Part shown: in pieces, positions 61,881 to 64,000 of the stretch
Layout of the letters: each line of letters starts with the position of its first letter
Position numbering within the stretch: position 1 is the stretch's first letter
Source of the DNA: Myxocyprinus asiaticus
Lineage: Eukaryota; Chordata; Actinopteri; Cypriniformes; Catostomidae
Length of the DNA: 64,000 nt
Reading direction: 5' to 3'
NCBI RefSeq assembly: GCF_019703515.2
Contig: NC_059373.1
Span: 19,244,281 to 19,308,280 of the forward strand
Program-made: the position numbers and the translations under genes
The notes under the pieces: generated by a model
What the model saw: only the letters and a program-made list of their open reading frames with translations
Told to the model about the DNA's origin: nothing
Database searches by the model: none

Positions 61881-61926
61881 GGCTGTCTAGGTAGTAGGCA
61901 GCTCACAAGGTTTTGGAAACAGAACT

Positions 61927-64000
61927 CTGGTTACCCCTCTCGGAAAAACTATTAAAAACAAAACCGATGAAAGTGTTGCACAACATTTTTAACAGGTGAC
62001 CACATATCCTGAGAGAACTCGTTAATCTTAAAACAGTGACTGAAGCGTTTGTAAAGAGAAGGCATACAGCGGTGATGTATAATGTCATGCCATCACTACA
62101 AACCACCCACCTTGCACAAGACTGAGAATATCTGAAGTAAAAATAGAAAGGGTAAAAAAAAATAAAAGATGGTAAGGAGTAAGTGAGAGGAAAAATAAAA
62201 AAAGACAGAGCAAGTGACTGATACAGTACGGGGAAGAGTTCCAGAGAGCTTGAGCAAACAACGCACAAGCATAGACCTAACCAACAATGGCACCAACCAG
62301 CCAATCAGAGTGTCCATGCAGTGCACGTCAGTCTGACCCCCCCCACCACCCCCCCTCCTTAACTTGTCCCCCTTTACATAATATAATGACTGTTTCAGTC
62401 AGCTGCTACAAAAACCAGACTCTCTTTACTCTACCCACTCCTCCTTTACCCCCCCACCCCCCTTTGCATATCGAAGCACACACCCCAGTCACCCCCCCAG
62501 AAACCTGCACACACGCACTCTACGACAGACTCACTGCTTTGGGCACGACGCCAGCCAAAGCAGCAGCAGCAGCAGCTCAGAGATGAAAAGAGAGAGCGAG
62601 AAACAGAAAGACAGAGATAGATGGAGAACGAAATGATGAGACAGAGAAAGGAAAGAGCCATGGTGGAAAGATATAGCTCGCTTCAAATGAGGTTACCTAA
62701 ATATCTCACCCAAGACCACCCCCCACAAACCACCCCTCCATATAATGACAACTTTTCAGTAAAAAAGTGCAATAAACATTTTATGGATCAACCTTTTGAC
62801 TCATTCATTATGCACTGTGCTGGATTGTCCCTGGATTGGAGAATGGAAAGATCTCACTCAACTCTGAATGTGATTACTTCCCAAGGATCACATCAGCATA
62901 AACCACCTATCAAAAAAATGTCAACTTTTCAGTGGAAAAAGTGCAAATCACTATTTTATATATACCCTATCACTCTTTTGTCCTATTCAAACTAGCACTC
63001 TACTGGACTGAGGTACTTCAGAGTTTCTTTACTAGGTATGTAACAGGCCTAAAAACGAGTCAAGAAAAAGAACAATCTCTGCGCGCGTGGTTTCGTGGGC
63101 CATGCTGACACAAGACTCACTTTGTGCCCTTCAGACCCGCCATTCTAATACAGCTGTGCCACACACCACAAAGCCGAGAGCGAAAACTGACCCCTCCCTT
63201 CTCGCTCTCCACCCCTCCCCCCTTCCAAAAAAAGTATTCCTTTTTTTCCTCCCTGCGTTGTAAAAATAAACACAAGCTCACTTTCTGTGGGCCCCTTAAA
63301 GGTACGGACAACCATAAACAACTTTTTCGTACTTTTTTTTAATAGATTGCAATGTACACAATGCTTATCTTTAGAGGGTTGGGGGCAGAGTTGGGTGTTA
63401 GGGTGGACAGAAGATGAAAAGGGTGAGATTGAGTTGAAATGAAAGAAAAAAGACAGCAGCACTCTCCTGACACGCTACCCTGTCATAATGCCAACCCTTA
63501 ATTCCCCTCTGCCCATCCCCCCACCGGCACACCATTTTCTTTATGAACACGCCACTGCTGCTTGTCGATCAGTTCACTGAGAGCACAAAAATGTCCTCCT
63601 CTGTCTGCCCCCACTACACACACCATCACACCATGAAGCCCCCTGAAACCGTACACATACAAACACACAATCACTGCCTCTTGTCCCACTAGAAAAAACT
63701 GAAGTGCATTTAAAACGGACCAGCTAAAAGGGAATGATAATAATATGGCCGTTTGTGACTGCATGATGGAATCCGCAGCTCATTTCACGCATGATCTGCA
63801 TCATGACAATTCGTTTGTCTGACGTATCCCGTTGCCCCACCTCCAAGACTAATGCGCTGGTGGCATTGCATCCTCTGCCCAGAGAGGTAGAAGGTGCCTT
63901 GTTTTAAACACACACGGTCTCCAACCCCCCCCCACCCCAATACATGCAAGAGTGATATTTGAATGCTGAAGACTCCTTCATGCAAGAGTAGCGATGTATC
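61927..64000. other. gatad2b: Likely unique sequence, possibly intron 1 or promoter region of gatad2b
   Basis: No transposon was recognised apart from simple tracts, in contrast to the preceding 5 kb. It has C-rich strings (62335-62360, 62440-62500), a CAG run (62561-62577), GC-richer zones with CpGs at 63075-63105, and an internal duplication at 62708-63009. No coding exon is supported: the open frames here are low-complexity or on overlapping strands. Confidence 0.35.
62708..63009 (+). repeat. Diverged tandem duplication of a ~130-bp unit
   Basis: Unit 1 (62708-62827) and unit 2 (62879-63009) share ordered blocks: ACAAACCACC / ATAAACCACC, ATGACAACTTTTCAGT / ATGTCAACTTTTCAGT, AAAAAGTGCAA in both, ACATTTTAT / CTATTTTAT, CTTTTGACTCATTCA / CTTTTGTCCTATTCA, and GCTGGATTG / ACTGGACTG. 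The centre contains ACTTTTCAGTGGAAAAAGT, a near palindrome. Confidence 0.65.

Larger units (their letters stand above)
56373..61926. mobile_element. Outer copy of a fold-back family, expanded by nested insertions
   Basis: The left arm starts CTCTGTTCCCAAACCTAGTG and the right arm ends AGCTCACAAGGTTTTGGAAA, its inverse. A second copy (56512-59912) lies inside it through a chain of insertions. Outer-copy sequence resumes at 60403 (TTATGCTTCCCCCTAAAATA) and continues to 61926, apart from the insertions at 60548 and about 61753. Without insertions it would be roughly 0.55-0.6 kb. Confidence 0.75.

Noticed and set aside
62287..62586. Pro/Ala-rich open frame at the right end
   Set aside because: Its composition comes from C-rich and CAG simple sequence; no conserved motif.

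Overview
The window is nuclear DNA from a vertebrate, almost certainly a cyprinid or close cypriniform fish. The signs are spliceosomal introns, AT-rich intergenic DNA, and a dense mixture of Tc1-type, hAT-type and TTAA-type DNA transposons, tRNA-derived SINEs, an L1-like LINE and a Ty3/gypsy-like LTR element. The three long SINE copies (39.97, 50.33 and 54.30 kb) resemble the HAmo-type SINE of cyprinids. That name comes from memory and was not checked.

There is one confidently recognised host gene, gatad2b (p66-beta, a NuRD/MeCP1 subunit), on the minus strand. Ten coding exons lie between 47327 and 36207. All splice sites are GT-AG and all phases close, giving a predicted 649-residue protein with the conserved N-terminal region, the CR1 coiled coil, a central linker and the C-terminal GATA-type zinc finger. 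The first coding exon begins one base upstream of the ATG at a splice acceptor, so at least one 5' non-coding exon lies further right, either at 47.3-64 kb or outside the window. A long AT-rich 3' UTR probably runs to about 31.69 kb.

Layout: 0-11 kb is non-coding DNA with TTAA-flanked fold-back MITEs (1.29, 2.86, 6.25 kb) and a Tc1 relic nested in another inverted-repeat element (8.13-10.27 kb). 11.1-15.7 kb holds a decayed LTR retrotransposon whose integrase lies upstream of its reverse transcriptase, flanked by relics of a terminal-inverted-repeat family. 15.9-19.7 kb is a decayed L1-like LINE with both ORFs. 19.7-31.7 kb is intergenic, with a TTAA-type element, microsatellites, a LINE tail and an LTR fragment. 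31.7-47.3 kb is gatad2b with transposons in its introns. 47.3-64 kb is probably gatad2b upstream or intron-1 sequence. It carries two hAT-like MITEs with perfect 8-bp target duplications, SINEs, and a deep nest of insertions at 56.4-61.9 kb.

Every mobile-element coding region seen here is broken by stops, frameshifts, deletions or loss of catalytic residues, so none looks autonomous. I found no CRISPR array, operon or clearly new biological system. The most informative signals are the transposon stratigraphy (one repeat copy preserves the empty sites of insertions in its sister copy), the unusual domain order of the LTR element, and a possible alternative splice donor adding 34 codons to gatad2b.
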